The notes below the pieces were generated by a model. It was not told the origin of the DNA. It saw only the letters and a program-made list of their open reading frames with translations, and made no database searches. A DNA stretch of 45,502 bases from UBA4661 sp002405405 (GTDB lineage: Bacteria > Bacteroidota > Ignavibacteria > Kapaibacteriales > UBA4661). Location: positions 1-45,502 of the forward strand of contig DAIUAL010000007.1 of the NCBI GenBank assembly GCA_036847245.1. Reading direction: 5' to 3'. Position numbers and translations under genes: made by a program. Positions 18,438 to 27,773 of the stretch are shown in pieces (the first letter of the stretch is position 1; each line of letters begins with the position of its first letter).

Positions 18438-18575
18438 ATGGCTTATGGGTGTTTCCCGTTCATTGTTTTTTTTACTTACAGATCGTGCTGGTTATACCTG
18501 TTTTATTGGGTGTATCGTGGGTTATTATTTAACGGGTGCAAAAATACATGTTTTGGCAAGGCGTTTTTTGACAAA

Positions 18576-18638
18576 AGGACGAATGGTACATTCCAGAGGA
18601 CGAACGGTACATTCTAGAGGACGAACGGCACATTTTTG
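18576..18638 (+). repeat. Three tandem 21-bp repeats
   Basis: The units are AGGACGAATGGTACATTCCA (+G), AGGACGAACGGTACATTCTA (+G) and AGGACGAACGGCACATTTTT (+G). Neighbouring units differ at a few bases. The 21-bp period keeps them on one helix face, which would suit a DNA-binding protein. Confidence 0.9.
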
Positions 18639-18996
18639 AGGTATTCGTTTCCGCGGAAATGCACAAATCTGCTCTTTGGCGTTGGAGAACAGTAAAAAAA
18701 TAGCTCGAAGATTCTTGGTAAAAAAACTCTTATATAAGTCTGTATTCAGTTGTCGGCTTTGACAGGCACTACGCATACTCTTCCTTGATACAGTTGCCAT
18801 AAGATTCAGGTTGAAAGTGCAATAACGATTTCAATAGCAATGACGGTTATGATAGCGATAATAGTTTTTCGTTATTGTTTGGTATATCATGATGACCCTA
18901 CGATAGTACATCATAGCAGTCAGCAGGATACAATTCAGAACACTACTTGCTTTTCTTAATTTTTTTATGCTTATTGTCAAAGAAACTTAAAAACAT

Positions 18997-19011
18997 TTCG
19001 CTAAGAGCGAA
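18997..19011 (+). promoter_or_regulatory. TTCGCT-N3-AGCGAA palindrome upstream of gltB
   Basis: A 6-bp inverted repeat with spacer AAG lies 27 bases before the gltB start and is followed by a T-rich run. The same arms with another spacer occur before the acyl-CoA dehydrogenase gene (39701-39715). It could be an operator or, with the T-run, a weak attenuator. Confidence 0.45.
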
Positions 19012-19038
19012 TTTTTTCTTTTCTTTTGCATAAGCATC

Positions 19039-22000
19039 ATGACAGTTATCACCTCACATCATCCCACAAGTCAGCCACCGGCGCAAGGGCTATACGATCC
19101 TGCCAACGAGCGCGATGCGTGTGGCGTTGGTTGCATTGCTAATATCGGTGGGATTGCTTCGCATGATATTATCAAGCGCGGACTGGATATGCTCGTGAAT
19201 CTCAAGCATCGTGGTGCAAGTGGCTCTGATCCGCTCACCGGCGATGGTGCAGGAATTCTCACGCAAATCCCATTTGATTTTTTTCGAGAAGAATGCACAC
19301 GGCTTGGCATGACACTTCCCGCACGAGGAGAGTATGCCGTTGGAATGCTCTTCCTCCCCGCTGATGCAGAAGAGCGTTTACAGTGCGACCGTATTATGTG
19401 CAAACACTTGGTGCAAGAGGGATTAGAGATACTCGGGTGGCGCGATGTCCCGGTCAATCATGCTGTCCTTGGCGAAGTTGCGCGTGCTACATGTCCCGTC
19501 ATTCGACAAGTCTTTGTGCGCTGTGCCGACACCACACGCAAGCTCGACACGGCTTTGTACATTGCTCGCAAAATGATGACAAAAGAAATTTCCCGCATGG
19601 GCTTGACACAAAGTCATCAGTTTTATGTGTGTAGTTTTTCGCGGACAACCATTGTCTATAAAGGATTGCTTATGCCGGACCGCATGGCGCAATTCTACAC
19701 TGATCTTGCTGATCCGCGCTTTCAGTCTGCTCTTGCCGTCGTGCATCAACGTTTCAGTACGAATACCTTTCCGACATGGGCACTTGCGCATCCTTTTCGC
19801 ATGATTGCTCACAATGGCGAAATCAACACTCTGCGAGGGAATCTCAATTGGATTCGTTCGCGTGAAAGCTCCACACGCAATAGTGCGTTGCAGTCCGCTG
19901 TGTTTGGTTCTGCCATGCAAAAGATTAAACCGATTATCGAAGAAGGTGGATCAGATTCGGCGGCTCTTGATAATATGGTGGAATTGCTCACGCTTGGCGG
20001 ACGCTCACTCACACATGCGATGATGATGCTCCTACCCGAAGCATACGAGTATAATCCTGCTGTTAGCGAGCATGTACGCGGTTTCTATGAGTATCATGCC
20101 ACCCTAACCGAACCCTGGGATGGTCCTGCCGCAGTGGTCTTTACCGATGGAACCATTCTCGGCGCAACGCTCGACCGCAATGGCTTGCGTCCAGCACGCT
20201 ATGTGGTTACTCATGATAACTACTTGGTTCTTGCCAGCGAATCCGGTGCATTATGGATTCCTGATCATAATATCAAACGTAAAGGTCGTGTCGAACCGGG
20301 TACTCTGCTCTTGGTTGATTTGCAACAAGGAAAAATTCTTGATTCCGTCAGCACCAAAGAACAGATTGCCCGCCAACAACAGTATGGCGCATGGCACCGA
20401 GAGTTCGTGCATACACTTGATGATATACCGCTTGCAGTCGGCACCGAACAGCCGGTTGAACAGATTGCACTGCATCATCGTTTGTTCGGATATGCACACG
20501 AAGACATTCACAACATACTCTTGCCAATGGCAGAGAATGGCGAAGAACCGATTGGTTCGATGGGCAATGACACTCCGCTTGCCGTACTCTCAGAGCGATC
20601 GCATTCGCTGTATGAGTATTTCAAACAACAGTTTTCACAAGTAACAAATCCACCGATTGATCCTCTGCGCGAACATATCGTCATGTCGATTCGTACAAGC
20701 ATCGGGCGTGATGGCAATATGCTGGCAGAATCTACTGACCACTTGCGCTACACCATTGATTTGCGCCATCCTGTTTTGCTCAATGATGAAGTCGAACGTA
20801 TTCGTTCACTCAAAACGCCACCACTGACTGCAACAACGATTTCAACACTGTTTGCAGTGGCAGAAGGTGAAAAAGGAACGGAGAATTTAGAGCGTGCAAT
20901 TGATCGTATTTGTCGTCATGCAGAAGATTGTATTGATGCAGGTTACTCGATTATCATCTTAAGTGATCGCCTGCCGGAATCGGCTCTGCAAGCGCGCCCG
21001 GAGCATGACATAGCCACACGCATGCTTGCACCGATTCCTGCTTTGCTCATTACGTCTGCGGTGCATCATCATTTGATTCGTTCGGGTCGGCGCACGGATG
21101 CGGGCTTGATTATCGAGTCGGGCGATGTCCGCGAAGTGCATCATTTGGCTCTTCTGCTTGGCTATGGTGCAAGTGCAGTCAATCCCTATTTGGCATTAGC
21201 AACCATTGATGATACATACACACAGTCCGGTCGTTCTTCTGCATCAGCCAAAGAGAATTACCGTAAAGCGATGGGCAAAGGACTGCTCAAGATCATGGCG
21301 AAAATGGGTATCTCCACGCTTGCAGGGTATCGTGGTGCACAAATTTTTGAGGCAATCGGTGTTGCTCATCATGTTACCGATCGATACTTCCCCGGTACAA
21401 CCTCACGCTTGGGTGGTATCAAACTCAAACATATTGCGGCAAATGCCTATCAACGCTATCACTCTGCTTATCGTGCAACAATCGCTCCCCCACAGACTGC
21501 ACATTCCTTGGCGCACAGCGGTGTGTATCAATGGCGGCGCGAGGGTGAGTACCATGCGTACAATCCGGCAAGTATTCACTTGTTGCAGTATGCCACACGC
21601 AACAAACACTATGCAACATTCAAGAAATACAGTGCCACCATCCGTTCACATTCGCTGACTACATTGCGCCAACTGTTTGAGTTACGTACCGATAAACGCT
21701 TACCGATTCCCATCGATCACGTCGAACCGGCAAGTGCTATCATGCAACGTTTTGCTACGGGTGCGATGTCCTTTGGTTCAATCAGCAAAGAAGCACACGA
21801 AGCACTCGCCATTGCCATGAATACAATTGGCGGCAAAAGCAATACGGGCGAGGGTGGCGAAGATCCTGCTCGTTTCCGTGATGATCGTCGTTCTGCGATT
21901 AAGCAAATTGCCTCGGGGCGATTCGGCGTAACAAGTGAGTATGTTGTCAATGCCGATGAATTACAAATCAAAGTTGCGCAAGGGGCAAAGCCCGGCGAAG

Positions 22001-23661
22001 GCGGGCAATTACCCGGCTTCAAGGTTGATGCAGAGATTGCCCGCGTGCGTCATTCAATTCCCGGCGTAACGCTCATTTCTCCACCACCGCACCATGATAT
22101 TTATTCGATTGAAGATTTGGCGCAATTGATTTATGATTTGAAATGTGCCAATACTCATGCACGCATTTCCGTCAAACTTGTTGCCGAAACAGGTGTAGGT
22201 GTTGTTGCCGCAGGGGTTGCCAAAGCGTATGCCGACACCATTGTGATTGCCGGCTACGATGGTGGTACCGGTGCATCGCCACTTTCTTCAGTGCGTCATG
22301 CCGGCATGCCATGGGAAATCGGCTTGGCAGAAACACAGCAAACATTACTCTTGAATAATCTTCGTTCGCGAGTGCGCTTGCAAGTGGATGGACAAATGAA
22401 AACGGGTTTCGATGTAGTGGTTGCCGCATTACTCGGTGCAGAAGAATATGGTTTCTCGACTGCGCCGCTCGTGGTATCGGGATGTATTCTCATGCGCAAA
22501 TGTCACCTGAATACATGTCCCGTAGGCATTGCCACACAAAAGCCCGAACTCCGCGAACGCTTTACAGGTAAGCCCGAAGACATTATCACCTTCTTTGAAT
22601 TTATCGCCGAAGAAGTCCGTGAGTACATGGCTTTGCTTGGTTTCCGCACTATGAATGATATGATCGGACATACAGAATTTTTGAAAGCTGTCTCGACCGA
22701 CCACCCAACAGCAAAACTGCTCGACATGGATGCACTCTTGCATAAGCCCGCAACGACATCGCCGTTGTATTGCACCGGCAAGCAAGAGCACGACATGAGC
22801 AAAGCACTTGACCAAAAATTTATGCAGGATTGTATGCCGGCACTTATGTACGGACATAGTGTGGAGTTGCATCGGCAAATTGCCAATGTGCATCGCACCG
22901 TAGGAACACTGCTTGGCAGTGAAATTACCGCACGCTATGGCAGTGCAGGTTTGCCACAGGATACGATTCGCATTGCTTTTCGCGGCAGTGCGGGGCAGAG
23001 CTTTGGTGCATTCATTCCCAAGGGTTTAACACTCGAACTCATCGGCGATGCCAATGACTATGCAGGCAAAAGTTTGTCGGGGGGAACGATTATCATTCGT
23101 CCACCGAAAACTTTGATTGCCAAAGGTTTCCGAAGCGAAGAAAATGTCATTGCCGGCAATACTCTGCTCTACGGAGCAACAGCGGGCGCGATGTTTATTG
23201 CCGGAAAAGTCGGCGAACGTTTTGCCGTGCGTAATTCCGGTGCGATGGCAGTAGCAGAAGGCACAGGCGATCATGCGTGCGAATACATGACCGGTGGTGT
23301 CGTTGTGATTCTCGGCATGACCGGACGCAATGTTGCGGCAGGTATGAGTGGTGGTATTGCATTTGTCTATGATGCCGACAATACAGTACATACACGATGC
23401 AATCTTGATATGATTACCACTCGCCGACTGCAAAGCGAAGAAGAATTTCAGATTCTTCAAATGCTTATTGAACGTCATCATACTTATACTGAAAGCGCGG
23501 CAGCACGTAAAATTCTTGAGAATTTTCCTGTAGCTAGCCAAGCATTTACCGTGATTGTACCGAAAGAATTACCGCACTTTGCGCAAGAACAGTGGAAACG
23601 TATGGCTGGTAACCTTTGGCAATCTTCTCACTTCTCATCGTCATCGCCCACACTCGTATGA
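19039..23661 (+). CDS. gltB: Glutamate synthase large subunit
   Basis: With the small subunit it makes two glutamates from glutamine and 2-oxoglutarate, the main ammonia-assimilation step after glutamine synthetase. Length is typical (1540 residues). A 27-residue propeptide precedes Cys28 in the RDACGVGC motif, the nucleophile of the class II amidotransferase domain. The central and FMN synthase domains show GEGGEDPARF, GAKPGEGGQLPG, SPPPHHDIYSIEDL and AGYDGGTGASPLSS. The 3Fe-4S ligands are in CILMRKCHLNTC. The C-terminal beta-helix domain carries GDANDYAGKSLSGG and a run of G..AGAMFIAG-type repeats. The stop overlaps the gltD start by four bases. Confidence 0.98.
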   Translation: MTVITSHHPTSQPPAQGLYDPANERDACGVGCIANIGGIASHDIIKRGLDMLVNLKHRGASGSDPLTGDGAGILTQIPFDFFREECTRLGMTLPARGEYAVGMLFLPADAEERLQCDRIMCKHLVQEGLEILGWRDVPVNHAVLGEVARATCPVIRQVFVRCADTTRKLDTALYIARKMMTKEISRMGLTQSHQFYVCSFSRTTIVYKGLLMPDRMAQFYTDLADPRFQSALAVVHQRFSTNTFPTWALAHPFRMIAHNGEINTLRGNLNWIRSRESSTRNSALQSAVFGSAMQKIKPIIEEGGSDSAALDNMVELLTLGGRSLTHAMMMLLPEAYEYNPAVSEHVRGFYEYHATLTEPWDGPAAVVFTDGTILGATLDRNGLRPARYVVTHDNYLVLASESGALWIPDHNIKRKGRVEPGTLLLVDLQQGKILDSVSTKEQIARQQQYGAWHREFVHTLDDIPLAVGTEQPVEQIALHHRLFGYAHEDIHNILLPMAENGEEPIGSMGNDTPLAVLSERSHSLYEYFKQQFSQVTNPPIDPLREHIVMSIRTSIGRDGNMLAESTDHLRYTIDLRHPVLLNDEVERIRSLKTPPLTATTISTLFAVAEGEKGTENLERAIDRICRHAEDCIDAGYSIIILSDRLPESALQARPEHDIATRMLAPIPALLITSAVHHHLIRSGRRTDAGLIIESGDVREVHHLALLLGYGASAVNPYLALATIDDTYTQSGRSSASAKENYRKAMGKGLLKIMAKMGISTLAGYRGAQIFEAIGVAHHVTDRYFPGTTSRLGGIKLKHIAANAYQRYHSAYRATIAPPQTAHSLAHSGVYQWRREGEYHAYNPASIHLLQYATRNKHYATFKKYSATIRSHSLTTLRQLFELRTDKRLPIPIDHVEPASAIMQRFATGAMSFGSISKEAHEALAIAMNTIGGKSNTGEGGEDPARFRDDRRSAIKQIASGRFGVTSEYVVNADELQIKVAQGAKPGEGGQLPGFKVDAEIARVRHSIPGVTLISPPPHHDIYSIEDLAQLIYDLKCANTHARISVKLVAETGVGVVAAGVAKAYADTIVIAGYDGGTGASPLSSVRHAGMPWEIGLAETQQTLLLNNLRSRVRLQVDGQMKTGFDVVVAALLGAEEYGFSTAPLVVSGCILMRKCHLNTCPVGIATQKPELRERFTGKPEDIITFFEFIAEEVREYMALLGFRTMNDMIGHTEFLKAVSTDHPTAKLLDMDALLHKPATTSPLYCTGKQEHDMSKALDQKFMQDCMPALMYGHSVELHRQIANVHRTVGTLLGSEITARYGSAGLPQDTIRIAFRGSAGQSFGAFIPKGLTLELIGDANDYAGKSLSGGTIIIRPPKTLIAKGFRSEENVIAGNTLLYGATAGAMFIAGKVGERFAVRNSGAMAVAEGTGDHACEYMTGGVVVILGMTGRNVAAGMSGGIAFVYDADNTVHTRCNLDMITTRRLQSEEEFQILQMLIERHHTYTESAAARKILENFPVASQAFTVIVPKELPHFAQEQWKRMAGNLWQSSHFSSSSPTLV

Positions 23662-25169
23662 ATACACACATGAATCCTCTGGGCTTTCTTCGCTATGAAC
23701 GCAGTTCAGCACCAAAGCAAGCAATCAACGAACGCATTACACATTTTCACGAATTTGAGTCACTGCATCCTTTGCCGATTCTTTATCAACAAGCAGAACG
23801 GTGCATGAGTTGTGGTACACCATTTTGCATGTCGGGCTGTCCCTTGGGGAATTATATTCCTGATTGGAATGCCCTTGTTCATGCAGGCGAGCAGAGTGGC
23901 GACCACGCTTGGCAGGAAGCTCTTGTACAACTTCATGCCACGAATAATTTTCCTGAATTTACCGGACGCACTTGTCCTGCACCCTGCGAAAATGCGTGCG
24001 TGCTGGCGATTAACTCTTCTGCTGTTACGATTAAATCTATCGAGAATAGCATTGTTGAATATGGTTGGGAACATGGATGGATTCGCCCCGAACCACCTCG
24101 AATCCGCACCGGCAAACGTGTTGCGATTGTTGGTTCGGGTCCTGCGGGCTTGGCGGCGGCACAACAACTTAACCGTGCAGGGCACTCTGTTACGATTTTT
24201 GAAAAAGATGACCGTGCCGGTGGTTTATTGCGATATGGTATTCCTAATTTCAAAATGGAACGTGCCGTTATCGATCGGCGCATTACACAATTGATCGCCG
24301 AAGGTATTGAAATTCGTACCGGTATTTGTGTAGGCAAGGATTATTCTGCGCAAGAATTACTCAAGCATTACTCGGCAGTTGTGCTGACGATTGGCGCACC
24401 ACAAGCCCGTGATATGCAAGTTGAGGGGCGGAATTTATCGGGCATTCATTATGCGATGGATTACCTGACCGAACAAAATCGCCGTGATTGTGGCGATAAC
24501 ATTACGGGCATTGATGTTCGCGGCAAGCATGTTGTTATCATTGGCGGTGGCGATACGGCATCGGATTGTATTGGCACCGCACGGCGACAAGGTGCAGAAA
24601 AGATTACGCAAATCACGCATAGCAAATTGCCCGACACGCCTGATCCTACACGCCCTTGGCCTCATGTACCGATTATGCTTATGACAACCTCCTCGCAAGA
24701 AGAAGGATGCAAACGCGAGTACTATGTCGTGGTGAAACGATTCCTTGCAGGTACAGGCAAAAAAGCAAAAAATGTTGCGGCAATCGAATGTGTTCGTGTT
24801 GATATTCAGCGCACTGCCGATGGTAAACGCATCTTCGTTGAGCGTGAGAATGAAACTTTTCTTCTTCCGGCAGAGCGTGTTTTCTTGGCAATGGGCTATA
24901 CGGGCGTTGAGCAATCCTTACCTGAACAACTTGAATGTCAGCTCACAACAAGCGGTACGCTTCATGTACAAACAAATGGCATGACCACCCGCGAAGGAGT
25001 TTTTGCTTGTGGCGATGCGGTGCGTGGAGCATCCTTAGTAGTTTGGGCAATTGCCGATGGACGTTCGATTGCAAAAAGTGTCGATGAATATTTGATGGGT
25101 TCTTCGCTTTTGCCTGATCCGATTCATCAAGGAGAAATCATGGGTAGTGTCATGACGCTGGCGGTATAG
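23658..25169 (+). CDS. gltD: Glutamate synthase small subunit
   Basis: It supplies electrons from NADPH through FAD and Fe-S clusters to the large subunit. Cysteine motifs CMSCGTPFC..GCPLGN and TCPAPCENAC near the N-terminus bind 4Fe-4S clusters. The FAD fold is at VAIVGSGPAGLAAAQQL and the NADPH fold at VVIIGGGDTASDCIGTA; GVFACGDAVRGASLVVWAI closes the second FAD site. ATG 23658 overlaps the gltB TGA as ATGA, the usual coupling for this operon; a TTG/ATG further upstream would run into gltB. A second in-frame ATG at 23670 is possible. It ends in TAG at normal family length. Confidence 0.97.
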   Translation: MNTHMNPLGFLRYERSSAPKQAINERITHFHEFESLHPLPILYQQAERCMSCGTPFCMSGCPLGNYIPDWNALVHAGEQSGDHAWQEALVQLHATNNFPEFTGRTCPAPCENACVLAINSSAVTIKSIENSIVEYGWEHGWIRPEPPRIRTGKRVAIVGSGPAGLAAAQQLNRAGHSVTIFEKDDRAGGLLRYGIPNFKMERAVIDRRITQLIAEGIEIRTGICVGKDYSAQELLKHYSAVVLTIGAPQARDMQVEGRNLSGIHYAMDYLTEQNRRDCGDNITGIDVRGKHVVIIGGGDTASDCIGTARRQGAEKITQITHSKLPDTPDPTRPWPHVPIMLMTTSSQEEGCKREYYVVVKRFLAGTGKKAKNVAAIECVRVDIQRTADGKRIFVERENETFLLPAERVFLAMGYTGVEQSLPEQLECQLTTSGTLHVQTNGMTTREGVFACGDAVRGASLVVWAIADGRSIAKSVDEYLMGSSLLPDPIHQGEIMGSVMTLAV

Positions 25170-25238
25170 GTACTTCGGATTAGTTCAGTAGATGTTTGGT
25201 GCTTGTCGTAATTTTTGCGCATGGCATCGTCCCAAACG

Positions 25239-25328
25239 ACCTCACCCAGTCCTTCGGACAGCCCTCTCCTCAAGGAGAGGGCAGATGGAGCAAGTGCATC
25301 AGCACTGCGAAATCGGGAGAGGTCTCAC
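25239..25328 (+). repeat. Dispersed 90-bp intergenic repeat, copy A, with a strong palindrome
   Basis: This copy pairs with 16891-16980 (minus strand). Its centre holds a near-perfect hairpin, GCCCTCTCCT-CA-AGGAGAGGGC at 25261-25282, which copy B has largely lost. It lies between gltD and the DUF2442 gene, a stretch with no supported gene, and could serve as the gltBD transcript end. Confidence 0.85.
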
Positions 25329-25393
25329 AAAGACCATTTTGTAAAGAACCTACATAAAGAAATTTCCCCACGTACCATTACTCGGCGTATCAA

Positions 25394-25684
25394 ATGAGTA
25401 GCGTTGAACATACCGAATCGGGCGCATCTCCGCAGTGTCCTGACGTTGTTGAGATTGTTTCAGCCGAATATAAAACGGGCTACATTCTCGATCTTGTTTT
25501 TTCTGATGGCTGGCACCAGAGCATTGATTTTGAACCCTTTTTACTTCGTGCAAAAAATCCTATGACCACGAAGTACCGCAATCTTGACCTTTTTCGTTCA
25601 TTCACCATTGTGTATGGTGCGCTGACATGGAATGACGATGAAATGTGCTTCCCAATTGCTGATCTGTACGAAGGTAGATTGTAA
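25394..25684 (+). CDS. DUF2442 domain protein
   Basis: A 96-residue protein whose residues ~20-95 match the small DUF2442 fold: an opening strand around YKTGYILDLVFSDG, then SIDFEPFL, a middle helix with RNLDLFRSFTI, and the conserved LTWNDDEMCFPIADLY end. Members are often found near toxin-antitoxin-like DUF4160 genes, but no such partner is present here. The function is unknown. The only same-strand neighbour is gltD, 224 bases upstream, with a repeat element between. Confidence 0.85.
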   Translation: MSSVEHTESGASPQCPDVVEIVSAEYKTGYILDLVFSDGWHQSIDFEPFLLRAKNPMTTKYRNLDLFRSFTIVYGALTWNDDEMCFPIADLYEGRL

Positions 25685-25728
25685 AGCACTCCCTACCTGA
25701 CGGTTTGTTTGAATGCACCACATCCCCC

Positions 25729-26625
25729 CTACTCATAAAACTGCTTCGCAACAATATACGATTGCATATAGCCGCGAATCGTGGGCTGAATCGGCTTTGC
25801 ATAGCCACCACCAAGTGTCATAGCAAGCGGCACACCAAGTGACTGTGCAAAGTCAAACACCATGCGGTCGCGCTCATACACGCCTTGGTGAGAGACTGAC
25901 AATCGCCCCAGTGCGTCTTCCTTGAGAATATCAACTCCGGCTTGATACACAAGAAAGTCAGGATCGAATGCACGAATGGCAGGTAATTCCCGTTCGACGA
26001 TTGCAAGGTATTCCTCATCGCCGCAATTGTCATGCACATCGACGTCGCGCGTGGAGGGCACTTTGGTAAAAGGGTAATTCTTTGCTCCATGCACGCTCAA
26101 GGTATAGACTGCCGGATTGTTCTGAAAAAGAGCCGCTGTACCATTCCCTTGATGAACATCGAGATCAATGACCGCCGCCTTGCGAATCAATCGTTTTTGA
26201 AAGAGAACACCCAAGCCAACGGCAATATCATTGAAGACACAAAAGCCCTCACCACGATCAGCAAAGGCATGATGCGTACCACCTGCAAGATTTCCTGAGA
26301 ATCCCTCATAGTATGCTGTCTGCATTGCGGCAATTGTTCCTCCGCAGGTGGCGCGGGTTCGCTCGACAAAACGCGGACTCCATGGCAAACCAATGCGCCG
26401 AATAATTTTCGGGTCAAGTGTACCGGCAAAGAAATGGTCAATGTATTCGGCAGTGTGAGCAAGGAGAATTTCTTCGCGCTCGGCAAGCGGTGCAACATGT
26501 AATTCGTGCGGTGCAAGAATACCTTCTTCAAGCAAGGAATTACGCAATAAACCATACTTCTCCATCGGAAACTTATGTCCTTCGGGAAGTGGCACCATGT
26601 ATTGATCGGAGTAATAAACGATCAT
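25729..26625 (-). CDS. Histone deacetylase / acetoin-utilisation family amidohydrolase
   Basis: Members are zinc hydrolases that remove acetyl or related acyl groups from lysine side chains or polyamines. The catalytic elements are present: tandem histidines in GGTHHAF (118-119), the DLDVHQGNGT motif with Asp154/Asp156/His158, the second metal aspartate near residue 232 (YQAGVDIL), and LGGGY near the end. The length of 298 residues fits the short bacterial class. It begins 28 bases after ccmC on the same strand and may be the last gene of that unit. Its substrate here is not predictable; protein deacetylation or polyamine use are both possible. Confidence 0.93.
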   Translation of the reverse strand: MIVYYSDQYMVPLPEGHKFPMEKYGLLRNSLLEEGILAPHELHVAPLAEREEILLAHTAEYIDHFFAGTLDPKIIRRIGLPWSPRFVERTRATCGGTIAAMQTAYYEGFSGNLAGGTHHAFADRGEGFCVFNDIAVGLGVLFQKRLIRKAAVIDLDVHQGNGTAALFQNNPAVYTLSVHGAKNYPFTKVPSTRDVDVHDNCGDEEYLAIVERELPAIRAFDPDFLVYQAGVDILKEDALGRLSVSHQGVYERDRMVFDFAQSLGVPLAMTLGGGYAKPIQPTIRGYMQSYIVAKQFYE

Positions 26626-26653
26626 AGCAGTATCACAGCAGTATCATTATGTT

Positions 26654-27721
26654 CTATGCAGACACTCGTTGTGCAAGCAAGCGGACACGAACGGTCAGTC
26701 CCAATAACCAATAGAATAGTGCCGTGAACATACCAAGTGATAAAGCAAAGATGATTTGCTTGAGCGGGTGCAGGGCATCGGCTTGCGGGCTAATCACCGG
26801 TCCGGCATTGGCACTTCCTGCGGAACCCGGATGCAAGCCATCCATGAGGCGTGGCATCACAAAGAAAAGGAATGGCACCGTGATGAAAGCAAAAATGGCA
26901 TATACAGCCGACAGACGCGCACGACGGTCATCTTGGTCAATAGCAGAACGCAATGCGAAGTACGCACCATAAATCATAAAGACAATGAAAATCGAGGTTT
27001 GGCGTGGATCCCAATTCCAATAGGTTCCCCAATCAAAACGTGCCCATACTGCACCTGTAACCGTTGCCAAAAATGCGAACATTGTACCAATACCCGCCGC
27101 CGCCGATGAGCGAACATCATGATCGAGGTTACGAGTTTTCAAGTATTTCCATCCATAGATCATCGCAACACAATAGGCAAGCACTGCCACCCACGACATC
27201 GGCACATGAAAGTACAAATTGCGTGCGCGCTCACGTAATTGAGGGATAAATGGATATGTCAGCATGGGATTAACAGCAGCAATACTATGCGCAATAAAAC
27301 TCATGTCATTTGCAGAGCCATCACGCTCAACAACAAGAACCAACGACCGTGCTGAACGAATGCGCTCAAGCTCGGTACGCAGTGAAGCAGGGAAAGCAAC
27401 GCTCACCAGACGTGCATCATCGACACTCTGCATTTGCAAGGTGTAGCCCTGTGCTGTTTCAATCATAGAAGTTGGTTCTGCTTTCGCATGAACAGGCACC
27501 AATCGTAAATGTGCTGTTTCGGGAGCTGTGTACAAACGGTGCATGGCAACTGCATCGGCAAATGTTCCTGCAGCGGGAGGATACAATGCACCGATAATCA
27601 CTGCACTAAAGCACACCACAAAGAGTAGTCGCCACCACTGCGGACGCGGCTTAAAAATACCCGGATACAAGCCCATGGCAAGACCAAAACCAACACCGCA
27701 AAGAATAATCAGAAATTTCAT
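26654..27721 (-). CDS. ccmC: Cytochrome c biogenesis heme-handling protein (CcmC/CcsA type)
   Basis: It presents heme for attachment to cytochrome c at the outer face of the inner membrane. The WGTYWNWDPRQTS tryptophan-rich heme-binding motif is intact, preceded by HVPMSWVAVLAY and followed by several membrane helices. The first ~30 residues hold one helix, and residues ~60-150 form an unusual soluble insertion that ordinary CcmC lacks. At 355 residues it is longer than the usual ~245. ccmB lies 52 bases upstream on the same strand. CcmA and the later assembly proteins are not in the window. The CcmC versus CcsA label is uncertain. Confidence 0.88.
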   Translation of the reverse strand: MKFLIILCGVGFGLAMGLYPGIFKPRPQWWRLLFVVCFSAVIIGALYPPAAGTFADAVAMHRLYTAPETAHLRLVPVHAKAEPTSMIETAQGYTLQMQSVDDARLVSVAFPASLRTELERIRSARSLVLVVERDGSANDMSFIAHSIAAVNPMLTYPFIPQLRERARNLYFHVPMSWVAVLAYCVAMIYGWKYLKTRNLDHDVRSSAAAGIGTMFAFLATVTGAVWARFDWGTYWNWDPRQTSIFIVFMIYGAYFALRSAIDQDDRRARLSAVYAIFAFITVPFLFFVMPRLMDGLHPGSAGSANAGPVISPQADALHPLKQIIFALSLGMFTALFYWLLGLTVRVRLLAQRVSA

Positions 27722-27773
27722 AGTTCACATCCCCAGAAGAAAGTCATTCTCAAAATGACAACCGCCCTGCTTG

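Larger units (their letters stand above)
18310..19038. other. 729-bp non-coding block between divergent genes
   Basis: No convincing gene is present. The block holds a plus-strand terminator-like hairpin (18403-18437), a 21-bp triple repeat (18576-18638), a 12-bp palindrome TTTCCGCGGAAA (18648-18659) and a TTCGCT-N3-AGCGAA inverted repeat just before gltB. It must contain the promoters of the FlgD-Ig gene and of gltBD. Confidence 0.7.

Noticed and set aside
18576..18638. CRISPR-like array
   Set aside because: Only three short units with no spacers, and no cas genes anywhere in the window.
18349..18639. Frame containing a seven-residue repeat (GRTVHSR)
   Set aside because: The repeat is a by-product of the 21-bp DNA tandem repeat; the frame crosses a terminator and has no gene-like composition.
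25215..25397. 60-codon frame just before the DUF2442 gene, overlapping its start
   Set aside because: It runs through the dispersed 90-bp repeat and its hairpin, has repeat-like composition and no ribosome binding site.
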